Positions 1 through 12,000 of a stretch of DNA of 64,000 nucleotides are shown here, in pieces. The first letter of the stretch is position 1. Each line of letters opens with the position of its first letter. Origin of the DNA: Synchiropus splendidus (lineage: Eukaryota > Chordata > Actinopteri > Syngnathiformes > Callionymidae); the NCBI RefSeq assembly GCF_027744825.2, contig NW_026527081.1, forward strand, positions 1 through 64,000, in the 5' to 3' direction. The notes under the pieces were generated by a model. The model worked only from the letters and a program-made list of their open reading frames with translations, was not told the DNA's origin and did no database searches. Position numbers and translations under genes: made by a program.

Positions 1-28
1 GGTTAAAATTTCATGTTCTGAAGCTTCC

Positions 29-67
29 CTGAAAAGTTATGGCACAATGCACAAAAACGCTTTTCAG
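29..67 (+). repeat. Inverted repeat 1 of the unit (8-bp arms)
   Basis: Arms CTGAAAAG (29-36) and CTTTTCAG (60-67) are exact reverse complements separated by 23 nt. The same pair is present in essentially every unit of the array at the same offset. In R-type units the AC to GT change at 51-52 adds a second, nested perfect mini-hairpin, GCGT at 49-52 and ACGC at 57-60 around AAAA. No function is shown by the sequence. The arms could fold as a stem-loop in single-stranded DNA or in satellite RNA. Confidence 0.85.
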
Positions 68-103
68 CCTGAGATAAGGTGGGTTTCGGAACGCCAAACA
101 TAA

Positions 104-131
104 AAGTGTTAATAACTTTGGAAAAACACTT
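104..131 (+). repeat. Inverted repeat 2 of the unit (7-bp arms)
   Basis: Arms AAGTGTT (104-110) and AACACTT (125-131) flank a 14-nt loop. The loop contains the most variable part of the unit: G/A at 111 and the GG/CG/TG/CA dinucleotide at 120-121. The arms are intact in nearly every unit while the loop varies, which fits either structural constraint or simply loop tolerance. Exceptions include 40911-40920 and 49559-49568, where TAAAAG became TATAAG just outside the arm. Confidence 0.82.
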
Positions 132-1789
132 CAGACAGTTTAGATTTGATGTGCAACTACTAGAAAGACCCTTTCTGCTATAGTGGGAGGTTAAAATTTC
201 ATGTTCTGAAGCTTCCCTGAAAAGTTATGGCACAATGCACAAAAACGCTTTTCAGCCTGAGATAAGGTGGGTTTCGGAACGCCAAACATAAAAGTGTTGA
301 TAATTTTCGAAAAACACTTCAGAGAGCTTAGATTTGATGTGCACCTACTAGAAAGACCCTTTCTGCTATAGTGGGAGGTTAAAATTTCATGTTCTGAAGC
401 TTCCCTGAAAAGTTATGGCACAATGCGTAAAAACGCTTTTCAGCCTGAGATAAGGTGGGTTTCGGAACGCCAAACATAAAAGTGTTGATAACTTTGGAAA
501 AACACTTCAGACAGTTTAGATTTGATGTGCAACTACTAGAAAGACCCTTTCTGCTATAGTGGGAGGTTAAAATTTCTTGTTCTGAAGCTTTCCTGAAAAG
601 TTATGGCACAATGCACAAAAACGCTTTTCAGCCTGAGATAAGGTGGGTTTCGGAACGCCAAACATAAAAGTGTTGATAACTTTCGAAAAACACTTCAGAG
701 AGCTTAGATTTGATGTGCACCTACTAGAAAGACCCTTTCTGCTATATTGGGAGGTTAAAATTTCATGTTCTGAAGCTTCCCTGAAAAGTTATGGCACAAT
801 GCACAAAAACGCTTTTCAGCCTGAGATAAGGTGGGTTTCGGAACGCCAAACATAAAAGTGTTGATAACTTTCGAAAAACACTTCAGACAGCTTAGATTTG
901 ATGTGCACCTACTAGAAAGACCCTTTCTGCTATAGTGGGAGGTTAAAATTTCATGTTCTGAAGCTTCCCTGAAAAGTTATGGCACAATGCGTAAAAACGC
1001 TTTTCAGCCTGAGATAAGGTGGGTTTCGGAACGCCAAACATAAAAGTGTTGATAACTTTGGAAAAACACTTCAGACAGTTTAGATTTGATGTGCAACTAC
1101 TAGAAAGACCCTTTCTGCTATAGTGGGAGGTTAAAATTTCATGTTCTGAAGCTTTCCTGAAAAGTTATGGCACAATGCACAAAAACGCTTTTCAGCCTGA
1201 GATAAGGTGGGTTTCGGAACGCCAAACATAAAAGTGTTGATAACTTTTGAAAAACACTTCAGACAGCTTAGATTTGATGTGCAACTACTAGAAAGACCCT
1301 TTCTGCTATAGTGGGAGGTTAAAATTTCATGTTCTGAAGCTTCCCTGAAAAGTTATGGCACAATGCACAAAAACGCTTTTCAGCCTGAGATAAGGTGGGT
1401 TTCGGAACGCCAAACATAAAAGTGTTGATAACTTTGGAAAAACACTTCAGACAGTTTAGATTTGATGTGCAACTACTAGAAAGACCCTTTCTGCTATAGT
1501 GGGAGGTTAAAATTTCATGTTCTGAAGCTTCCCTGAAAAGTTATGGCACAATGCGTAAAAACGCTTTTCAGCCTGAGATAAGGTGGGTTTCGGAACGCCA
1601 AACATAAAAGTGTTGATAACTTTGGAAAAACACTTCAGACAGTTTAGATTTGATGTGCAACTACTAGAAAGACCCTTTCTGCTATAGTGGGAGGTTAAAA
1701 TTTCATGTTCTGAAGCTTCCCTGAAAAGTTATGGCACAATGCACAAAAACGCTTTTCAGCCTGAGATAAGGTGGGTTTCGGAACGCCAA

Positions 1790-1809
1790 ACACTTTTATG
1801 TAAAAGTGT
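1790..1809 (+). repeat. 8-bp insertion creating a palindrome, copy 1 (U10)
   Basis: Where ordinary units read CCAAACATAAAAGTGTT, this unit has eight extra bases. The result is ACACTTTTA followed by TG and TAAAAGTGT, exact 9-bp inverted arms. The added bases are the reverse complement of the adjoining CATAAAAGTG, so the insertion looks templated by its own neighbour. The unit is therefore 196 bp (1693-1888) and also has TATTGTGGG at its end instead of TATAGTGGG. Confidence 0.93.
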
Positions 1810-4800
1810 TAATAACTTTGGAAAAACACTTCAGACAGTTTAGATTTGATGTGCAACTACTAGAAAGACCCTTTCTGCTATTGTGGGAGGTTAAAATTTC
1901 ATGTTCTGAAGCTTCCCTGAAAAGTTATGGCACAATGCACAAAAACGCTTTTCAGCCTGAGATAAGGTGGGTTTCGGAACGCCAAACATAAAAGTGTTGA
2001 TAACTTTCGAAAAACACTTCAGAGAGCTTAGATTTGATGTGCACCTACTAGAAAGACCCTTTCTGCTATAGTGGGAGGTTAAAATTTCATGTTCTGAAGC
2101 TTCCCTGAAAAGTTATGGCACAATGCGTAAAAACGCTTTTCAGCCTGAGATAAGGTGGGTTTCGGAACGCCAAACATAAAAGTGTTGATAACTTTGGAAA
2201 AACACTTCAGACAGTTTAGATTTGATGTGCAACTACTAGAAAGACCCTTTCTGCTATAGTGGGAGGTTAAAATTTCATGTTCTGAAGCTTTCCTGAAAAG
2301 TTATGGCACAATGCACAAAAACGCTTTTCAGCCTGAGATAAGGTGGGTTTCGGAACGCCAAACATAAAAGTGTTGATAACTTTCGAAAAACACTTCAGAG
2401 AGCTTAGATTTGATGTGCACCTACTAGAAAGACCCTTTCTGCTATAGTGGGAGGTTAAAATTTCATGTTCTGAAGCTTCCCTGAAAAGTTATGGCACAAT
2501 GCGTAAAAACGCTTTTCAGCCTGAGATAAGGTCGGTTTCGGAACGCCAAACATAAAAGTGTTGATAACTTTGGAAAAACACTTCAGACAGTTTAGATTTG
2601 ATGTGCAACTACTAGAAAGACCCTTTCTGCTATAGTGGGAGGTTAAAATTTCATGTTCTGAAGCTTTCCTGAAAAGTTATGGCACAATGCACAAAAACGC
2701 TTTTCAGCCTGAGATAAGGTGGGTTTCGGAACGCCAAACATAAAAGTGTTGATAACTTTTGAAAAACACTTCAGACAGCTTAGATTTGATGTGCAACTAC
2801 TAGAAAGACCCTTTCTGCTATAGTGGGAGGTTAAAATTTCATGTTCTGAAGCTTCCCTGAAAAGTTATGGCACAATGCGTAAAAACGCTTTTCAGCCTGA
2901 GATAAGGTGGGTTTCGGAACGCCAAACATAAAAGTGTTGATAACTTTGGAAAAACACTTCAGACAGTTTAGATTTGATGTGCAACTACTAGAAAGACCCT
3001 TTCTGCTATAGTGGGAGGTTAAAATTTCATGTTCTGAAGCTTCCCTGAAAAGTTATGGCACAATGCACAAAAACGCTTTTCAGCCTGAGATAAGGTGGGT
3101 TTCGGAACGCCAAACATAAAAGTGTTGATAACTTTGGAAAAACACTTCAGACAGTTTAGATTTGATGGGCAACTACTAGAAAGACCCTTTCTGCTATAGT
3201 GGGAGGTTAAAATTTCATGTTCTGAAGCTTCCCTGAAAAGTTATGGCACAATGCGTAAAAACGCTTTTCAGCCTGAGATAAGGTGGGTTTCGGAACGCCA
3301 AACATAAAAGTGTTGATAACTTTGGAAAAACACTTCAGACAGTTTAGATTTGATGTGCAACTACTAGAAAGACCCTTTCTGCTATAGTGGGAGGTTAAAA
3401 TTTCATGTTCTGAAGCTTTCCTGAAAAGTTATGGCACAATGCACAAAAACGCTTTTCAGCCTGAGATAAGGTGGGTTTCGGAACGCCAAACATAAAAGTG
3501 TTGATAACTTTTGAAAAACACTTCAGACAGCTTAGATTTGATGTGCAACTACTAGAAAGACCCTTTCTGCTATAGTGGGAGGTTAAAATTTCATGTTCTG
3601 AAGCTTCCCTGAAAAGTTATGGCACAATGCACAAAAACGCTTTTCAGCCTGAGATAAGGTGGGTTTCGGAACGCCAAACATAAAAGTGTTGATAACTTTG
3701 GAAAAACACTTCAGACAGTTTAGATTTGATGTGCAACTACTAGAAAGACCCTTTCTGCTATAGTGGGAGGTTAAAATTTCATGTTCTGAAGCTTTCCTGA
3801 AAAGTTATGGCACAATGCACAAAAACGCTTTTCAGCCTGAGATAAGGTGGGTTTCGGAACGCCAAACATAAAAGTGTTGATAACTTTTGAAAAACACTTC
3901 AGACAGCTTAGATTTGATGTGCAACTACTAGAAAGACCCTTTCTGCTATAGTGGGAGGTTAAAATTTCATGTTCTGAAGCTTCCCTGAAAAGTTATGGCA
4001 CAATGCACAAAAACGCTTTTCAGCCTGAGATAAGGTGGGTTTCGGAACGCCAAACATAAAAGTGTTGATAACTTTGGAAAAACACTTCAGACAGTTTAGA
4101 TTTGATGTGCAACTACTAGAAAGACCCTTTCTGCTATAGTGGGAGGTTAAAATTTCATGTTCTGAAGCTTCCCTGAAAAGTTATGGCACAATGCGTAAAA
4201 ACGCTTTTCAGCCTGAGATAAGGTGGGTTTCGGAACGCCAAACATAAAAGTGTTGATAACTTTGGAAAAACACTTCAGACAGTTTAGATTTGATGTGCAA
4301 CTACTAGAAAGACCCTTTCTGCTATAGTGGGAGGTTAAAATTTCATGTTCTGAAGCTTTCCTGAAAAGTTATGGCACAATGCACAAAAACGCTTTTCAGC
4401 CTGAGATAAGGTGGGTTTCGGAACGCCAAACATAAAAGTGTTGATAACTTTCGAAAAACACTTCAGAGAGCTTAGATTTGATGTGCACCTACTAGAAAGA
4501 CCCTTTCTGCTATAGTGGGAGGTTAAAATTTCATGTTCTGAAGCTTCCCTGAAAAGTTATGGCACAATGCGTAAAAACGCTTTTCAGCCTGAGATAAGGT
4601 GGGTTTCGGAACGCCAAACATAAAAGTGTTGATAACTTTGGAAAAACACTTCAGACAGTTTAGATTTGATGTGCAACTACTAGAAAGACCCTTTCTGCTA
4701 TAGTGGGAGGTTAAAATTTCATGTTCTGAAGCTTCCCTGAAAAGTTATGGCACAATGCACAAAAACGCTTTTCAGCCTGAGATAAGGTGGGTTTCGGAAC

Positions 4801-6024
4801 GCCAAACATAAAAGTGTTAATAACTTTGGAAAAACACTTCAGACAGTTTAGATTTGATGTGCAACTACTAGAAAGACCCTTTCTGCTATAGTGGGAGGTT
4901 AAAATTTCATGTTCTGAAGCTTTCCTGAAAAGTTATGGCACAATGCACAAAAACGCTTTTCAGCCTGAGATAAGGTGGGTTTCGGAACGCCAAACATAAA
5001 AGTGTTGATAACTTTCGAAAAACACTTCAAAGAGCTTAGATTTGATGTGCACCTACTAGAAAGACCCTTTCTGCTATAGTGGGAGGTTAAAATTTCATGT
5101 TCTGAAGCTTCCCTGAAAAGTTATGGCACAATGCGTAAAAACGCTTTTCAGCCTGAGATAAGGTGGGTTTCGGAACGCCAAACATAAAAGTGTTGATAAC
5201 TTTGGAAAAACACTTCAGACAGTTTAGATTTGATGTGCAACTACTAGAAAGACCCTTTCTGCTATAGTGGGAGGTTAAAATTTCATGTTCTGAAGCTTTC
5301 CTGAAAAGTTATGGCACAATGCACAAAAACGCTTTTCAGCCTGAGATAAGGTGGGTTTCGGAACGCCAAACATAAAAGTGTTGATAACTTTTGAAAAACA
5401 CTTCAGACAGCTTAGATTTGATGTGCAACTACTAGAAAGACCCTTTCTGCTATAGTGGGAGGTTAAAATTTCATGTTCTGAAGCTTCCCTGAAAAGTTAT
5501 GGCACAATGCACAAAAACGCTTTTCAGCCTGAGATAAGGTGGGTTTCGGAACGCCAAACATAAAAGTGTTGATAACTTTCGAAAAACACTTCAGACAGCT
5601 TAGATTTGATGTGCACCTACTAGAAAGACCCTTTCTGCTATAGTGGGAGGTTAAAATTTCATGTTCTGAAGCTTCCCTGAAAAGTTATGGCACAATGCGT
5701 AAAAACGCTTTTCAGCCTGAGATAAGGTGGGTTTCGGAACGCCAAACATAAAAGTGTTGATAACTTTGGAAAAACACTTCAGACAGTTTAGATTTGATGT
5801 GCAACGACTAGAAAGACCCTTTCTGCTATAGTGGGAGGTTAAAATTTCATGTTCTGAAGCTTCCCTGAAAAGTTATGGCACAATGCACAAAAACGCTTTT
5901 CAGCCTGAGATAAGGTGGGTTTCGGAACGCCAAACATAAAAGTGTTAATAACTTTGGAAAAACACTTCAGACAGTTTAGATTTGATGTGCAACTACTAGA
6001 AAGACCCTTTCTGCTATAGTGGGA

Positions 6025-9000
6025 GGTTAAAATTTCATGTTCTGAAGCTTCCCTGAAAAGTTATGGCACAATGCACAAAAACGCTTTTCAGCCTGAGATA
6101 AGGTGGGTTTCGGAACGCCAAACATAAAAGTGTTAATAACTTTGGAAAAACACTTCAGACAGTTTAGATTCGATGTGCAACTACTAGAAAGACCCTTTCT
6201 GCTATAGTGGGAGGTTAAAATTTCATGTTCTGAAGCTTCCCTGAAAAGTTATGGCACAATGCACAAAAACGCTTTTCAGCCTGAGATAAGGTGGGTTTCG
6301 GAACGCCAAACATAAAAGTGTTGATAACTTTCGAAAAACACTTCAGACAGCTTAGATTTGATGTGCAACTACTAGAAAGACCCTTTCTGCTATAGTGGGA
6401 GGTTAAAATTTCATGTTCTGAAGCTTCCCTGAAAAGTTATGGCACAATGCACAAAAACGCTTTTCAGCCTGAGATAAGGTGGGTTTCGGAACGCCAAACA
6501 TAAAAGTGTTGATAACTTTCGAAAAACACTTCAGACAGCTTAGATTTGATGTGCACCTACTAGAAAGACCCTTTCTGCTATAGTGGGAGGTTAAAATTTC
6601 ATGTTCTGAAGCTTCCCTGAAAAGTTATGGCACAATGCGTAAAAACGCTTTTCAGCCTGAGATAAGGTGGGTTTCGGAACGCCAAACATAAAAGTGTTGA
6701 TAACTTTGGAAAAACACTTCAGACAGTTTAGATTTGATGTGCAACTACTAGAAAGACCCTTTCTGCTATAGTGGGAGGTTAAAATTTCATGTTCTGAAGC
6801 TTCCCTGAAAAGTTATGGCACAATGCACAAAAACGCTTTTCAGCCTGAGATAAGGTGGGTTTCGGAACGCCAAACATAAAAGTGTTAATAACTTTGGAAA
6901 AACACTTCAGACAGTTTAGATTTGATGTGCAACTACTAGAAAGACCCTTTCTGCTATAGTGGGAGGTTAAAATTTCATGTTCTGAAGCTTCCCTGAAAAG
7001 TTATGGCACAATGCACAAAAACGCTTTTCAGCCTGAGATAAGGTGGGTTTCGGAACGCCAAACATAAAAGTGTTGATAACTTTGGAAAAACACTTCAGAC
7101 AGTTTAGATTTGATGTGCAACTACTAGAAAGACCCTTTCTGCTATAGTGGGAGGTTAAAATTTCATGTTCTGAAGCTTCCCTGAAAAGTTATGGCACAAT
7201 GCACAAAAACGCTTTTCAGCCTGAGATAAGGTGGGTTTCGGAACGCCAAACATAAAAGTGTTAATAACTTTGGAAAAACACTTCAGACAGTTTAGATTTG
7301 ATGTGCAACTACTAGAAAGACCCTTTCTGCTATAGTGGGAGGTTAAAATTTCATGTTCTGAAGCTTCCCTGAAAAGTTATGGCACAATGCACAAAAACGC
7401 TTTTCAGCCTGAGATAAGGTGGGTTTCGGAACGCCAAACATAAAAGTGTTAATAACTTTGGAAAAACACTTCAGACAGTTTAGATTCGATGTGCAACTAC
7501 TAGAAAGACCCTTTCTGCTATAGTGGGAGGTTAAAATTTCATGTTCTGAAGCTTCCCTGAAAAGTTATGGCACAATGCACAAAAACGCTTTTCAGCCTGA
7601 GATAAGGTGGGTTTCGGAACGCCAAACATAAAAGTGTTGATAACTTTCGAAAAACACTTCAGACAGCTTAGATTTGATGTGCACCTACTAGAAAGACCCT
7701 TTCTGCTATAGTGGGAGGTTAAAATTTCATGTTCTGAAGCTTCCCTGAAAAGTTATGGCACAATGCGTAAAAACGCTTTTCAGCCTGAGATAAGGTGGGT
7801 TTCGGAACGCCAAACATAAAAGTGTTGATAACTTTTGAAAAACACTTCAGACAGCTTAGATTTGATGTGCAACTACTAGAAAGACCCTTTCTGCTATAGT
7901 GGGAGGTTAAAATTTCATGTTATGAAGCTTCCCTGAAAAGTTATGGCACAATGCACAAAAACGCATTTCAGCCTGAGATAAGGTGGGTTTCGGAACGCCA
8001 AACATAAAAGTGTTAATAACTTTGGAAAAACACTTCAGACAGTTTAGATTTGATGTGCAACTACTAGAAAGACCCTTTCTGCTATAGTGGGAGGTTAAAA
8101 TTTCATGTTCTGAAGCTTCCCTGAAAAGTTATGGCACAATGTACAAAAACGCTTTTCAGCCTGAGATAAGGTGGGTTTCGGAACGCCAAACATAAAAGTG
8201 TTAATAACTTTGGAAAAACACTTCAGACAGTTTAGATTCGATGTGCAACTACTAGAAAGACCCTTTCTGCTATAGTGGGAGGTTAAAATTTCATGTTCTG
8301 AAGCTTCCCTGAAAAGTTATGGCACAATGCACAAAAACGCTTTTCAGCCTGAGATAAGGTGGGTTTCGGAACGCCAAACATAAAAGTGTTGATAACTTTC
8401 GAAAAACACTTCAGACAGCTTAGATTTGATGTGCACCTACTAGAAAGACCCTTTCTGCTATAGTGGGAGGTTAAAATTTCATGTTCTGAAGCTTTCCTGA
8501 AAAGTTATGGCACAATGCACAAAAACGCTTTTCAGCCTGAGATAAGGTGGGTTTCGGAACGCCAAACATAAAAGTGTTGATAACTTTTGAAAAACACTTC
8601 AGACAGCTTAGATTTGATGTGCAACTACTAGAAAGACCCTTTCTGCTATAGTGGGAGGTTAAAATTTCATGTTCTGAAGCTTCCCTGAAAAGTTATGGCA
8701 CAATGCACAAAAACGCTTTTCAGCCTGAGATAAGGTGGGTTTCGGAACGCCAAACATAAAAGTGTTGATAACTTTGGAAAAACACTTCAGACAGTTTAGA
8801 TTTGATGTGCAACTACTAGAAAGACCCTTTCTGCTATAGTGGGAGGTTAAAATTTCATGTTCTGAAGCTTCCCTGAAAAGTTATGGCACAATGCACAAAA
8901 ACGCTTTTCAGCCTGAGATAAGGTGGGTTTCGGAACGCCAAACATAAAAGTGTTGATAACTTTGGAAAAACACTTCAGACAGTTTAGATTTGATGTGCAA

Positions 9001-12000
9001 CTACTAGAAAGACCCTTTCTGCTATAGTGGGAGGTTAAAATTTCATGTTCTGAAGCTTCCCTGAAAAGTTATGGCACAATGCACAAAAACGCTTTTCAGC
9101 CTGAGATAAGGTGGGTTTCGGAACGCCAAACATAAAAGTGTTGATAACTTTCGAAAAACACTTCAGAGAGCTTAGATTTGATGTGCACCTACTAGAAAGA
9201 CCCTTTCTGCTATAGTGGGAGGTTAAAATTTCATGTTCTGAAGCTTCCCTGAAAAGTTATGGCACAATGCGTAAAAACGCTTTTCAGCCTGAGATAAGGT
9301 GGGTTTCGGAACGCCAAACATAAAAGTGTTGATAACTTTGGAAAAACACTTCAGACAGTTTAGATTTGATGTGCAACTACTAGAAAGACCCTTTCTGCTA
9401 TAGTGGGAGGTTAAAATTTCATGTTCTGAAGCTTTCCTGAAAAGTTATGGCACAATGCACAAAAACGCTTTTCAGCCTGAGATAAGGTGGGTTTCGGAAC
9501 GCCAAACATAAAAGTGTTGATAACTTTGGAAAAACACTTCAGACAGTTTAGATTTGATGTGCAACTACTAGAAAGACCCTTTCTGCTATAGTGGGAGGTT
9601 AAAATTTCATGTTCTGAAGCTTTCCTGAAAAGTTATGGCACAATGCACAAAAACGCTTTTCAGCCTGAGATAAGGTGGGTTTCGGAACGCCAAACATAAA
9701 AGTGTTGATAACTTTTGAAAAACACTTCAGACAGCTTAGATTTGATGTGCAACTACTAGAAAGACCCTTTCTGCTATAGTGGGAGGTTAAAATTTCATGT
9801 TCTGAAGCTTCCCTGAAAAGTTATGGCACAATGCACAAAAACGCTTTTCAGCCTGAGATAAGGTGGGTTTCGGAACGCCAAACATAAAAGTGTTGATAAC
9901 TTTGGAAAAACACTTCAGACAGTTTAGATTTGATGTGCAACTACTAGAAAGACCCTTTCTGCTATAGTGGGAGGTTAAAATTTCATGTTCTGAAGCTTCC
10001 CTGAAAAGTTATGGCACAATGCGTAAAAACGCTTTTCAGCCTGAGATAAGGTGGGTTTCGGAACGCCAAACATAAAAGTGTTGATAACTTTGGAAAAACA
10101 CTTCAGACAGTTTAGATTTGATGTGCAACTACTAGAAAGACCCTTTCTGCTATAGTGGGAGGTTAAAATTTCATGTTCTGAAGCTTCCCTGAAAAGTTAT
10201 GGCACAATGCACAAAAACGCTTTTCAGCCTGAGATAAGGTGGGTTTCGGAACGCCAAACATAAAAGTGTTGATAACTTTCGAAAAACACTTCAGAGAGCT
10301 TAGATTTGATGTGCACCTACTAGAAAGACCCTTTCTGCTATAGTGGGAGGTTAAAATTTCATGTTCTGAAGCTTCCCTGAAAAGTTATGGCACAATGCGT
10401 AAAAACGCTTTTCAGCCTGAGATAAGGTGGGTTTCGGAACGCCAAACATAAAAGTGTTGATAACTTTGGAAAAACACTTCAGACAGTTTAGATTTGATGT
10501 GCAATTACTAGAAAGACCCTTTCTGCAAGAGTGGGAGGTTAAAATTTCATGTTCTGAAGCTTTCCTGAAAAGTTATGGCACAATGCACAAAAACGCTTTT
10601 CAGCCTGAGATAAGGTGGGTTTCGGAACGCCAAACATAAAAGTGTTGATAACTTTTGAAAAACACTTCAGACAGCTTAGATTTGATGTGCAACTACTAGA
10701 AAGACCCTTTCTGCTATAGTGGGAGGTTAAAATTTCATGTTCTGAAGCTTCCCTGAAAAGTTATGGCACAATGCACAAAAACGCTTTTCAGCCTGAGATA
10801 AGGTGGGTTTCGGAACGCCAAACATAAAAGTGTTGATAACTTTGGAAAAACACTTCAGACAGTTTAGATTTGATGTGCAACTACTAGAAAGACCCTTTCT
10901 GCTATAGTGGGAGGTTAAAATTTCATGTTCTGAAGCTTCCCTGAAAAGTTATGGCACAATGCACAAAAAAGCTTTTCAGCCTGAGATAAGGTGGGTTTCG
11001 GAACGCCAAACATAAAAGTGTTGATAACTTTGGAAAAACACTTCAGACAGTTTAGATTTGATGTGCAACTACTAGAAAGACCCTTTCTGCTATAGTGTGA
11101 GGTTAAAATTTCATGTTCTGAAGCTTCCCTGAAAAGTTATGGCACAATGCACAAAAACGCTTTTCAGCCTGAGATAAGGTGGGTTTCGGAACGCCAAACA
11201 TAAAAGTGTTAATAACTTTGGAAAAACACTTCAGACAGTTTAGATTTGATGTGCAACTACTAGAAAGACCCTTTCTGCTATAGTGGGAGGTTAAAATTTC
11301 ATGTTCTGAAGCTTCCCTGAAAAGTTATGGCACAATGCACAAAAACGCTTTTCAGCCTGAGATAAGGTGGGTTTCGGAACGCCAAACATAAAAGTGTTGA
11401 TAACTTTCGAAAAACACTTCAGACAGCTTAGATTTGATGTGCACCTACTAGAAAGACCCTTTCTGCTATAGTGGGAGGTTAAAATTTCATGTTCTGAAGC
11501 TTCCCTGAAAAGTTATGGCACAATGCGTAAAAACGCTTTTCAGCCTGAGATAAGGTGGGTTTCGGAACGCCAAACATAAAAGTGTTGATAACTTTGGAAA
11601 AACACTTCAGACAGTTTAGATTTGATGTGCAACTACTAGAAAGACGCTTTCTGCTATAGTGGGAGGTTAAAATTTCATGTTCTGAAGCTTCCCTGAAAAG
11701 TTATGGCACAATGCACAAAAACGCTTTTCAGCCTGAGATAAGGTGGGTTTCGGAACGCCAAACATAAAAGTGTTGATAACTTTGGAAAAACACTTCAGAC
11801 AGTTTAGATTTGATGTGCAACTACTAGAAAGACCCTTTCTGCTATAGTGGGAGGTTAAAATTTCATGTTCTGAAGCTTTCCTGAAAAGTTATGGCACAAT
11901 GCACAAAAACGCTTTTCAGCCTGAGATAAGGTGGGTTTCGGAACGCCAAACATAAAAGTGTTGATAACTTTCGAAAAACACTTCAGACAGCTTAGATTTG

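Larger units (their letters stand above)
1..188 (+). repeat. Reference satellite unit (U1, type Sa)
   Basis: This unit serves as the coordinate frame for all offsets given here. It carries a HindIII site (AAGCTT) at 21-26 inside the palindrome GAAGCTTC (20-27). A first inverted repeat has arms CTGAAAAG at 29-36 and CTTTTCAG at 60-67. A second has arms AAGTGTT at 104-110 and AACACTT at 125-131. The stop-containing junction CTATAGTGGG lies at 178-187. CpG dinucleotides occur at 58-59, 87-88 and 92-93; R-type units gain one at 50-51 and b/p-type units one at 120-121. G+C counted over this unit is 72 of 188. Confidence 0.95.
1..6024 (+). repeat. Segment A, U1-U32
   Basis: Order: Sa Sb Rg Tb Sp Rg Tc Sg Rg Sa+8 | Sb Rg Tb Rg Tc Rg Sg Rg Tc Sg | Tc Sg Rg Tb Rg Sa Tb Rg Tc Sp | Rg Sa. 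Private marks are GATAATT in U2 (301), TTGTTC in U4, TAG to TAT at the end of U4, an 8-bp insertion in U10, GTCGG in U14 (2531), GATGGGC in U17 (3164) and CAAAG in U27 (5028). All of these recur in the same order in 16365-23704, so the two segments are copies of one ancestral block. Confidence 0.9.

Noticed and set aside
80..95. Polymerase III B-box-like GGTTTCGGAAC
   Set aside because: The spacing and the central bases do not fit GGTTCGANNCC, and there is no matching A box at a proper distance or terminator run of T.
95..106. Yeast-type replication origin core on the minus strand (TTTTATGTTTG)
   Set aside because: Ten of eleven positions fit WTTTAYRTTTW, but such matches are common in AT-rich DNA and the host is not shown to be a yeast.
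178..190. Phage T7-like promoter end (CTATAGTGGGAGG)
   Set aside because: Only the initiation end resembles it; the upstream recognition part is absent. Chance similarity.
304..320. CENP-B box in b/p-type units (TTTCGAAAAACACTTC)
   Set aside because: The first part fits the core TTCG....A..C, but the required CGGG end reads CTTC. This is a partial match in a simple-sequence context and absent from a, g and c units.
643..855. Open frames of 61-70 codons at 643-855, 1806-1991, 10427-10639, 17007-17219, 18170-18355, 29235-29447 (+) and 31227-31421 (-)
   Set aside because: They start at GTG in the forward cases and exist only because a substitution removed the TAG at a unit junction (TATTGG, TATTGTGG or CAAGAGTGG) or a stop in the reverse frame. 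Five of them are copies of two junction changes carried by block duplication. 188 bp is not a multiple of three, and there is no ribosome-site, domain or codon evidence.
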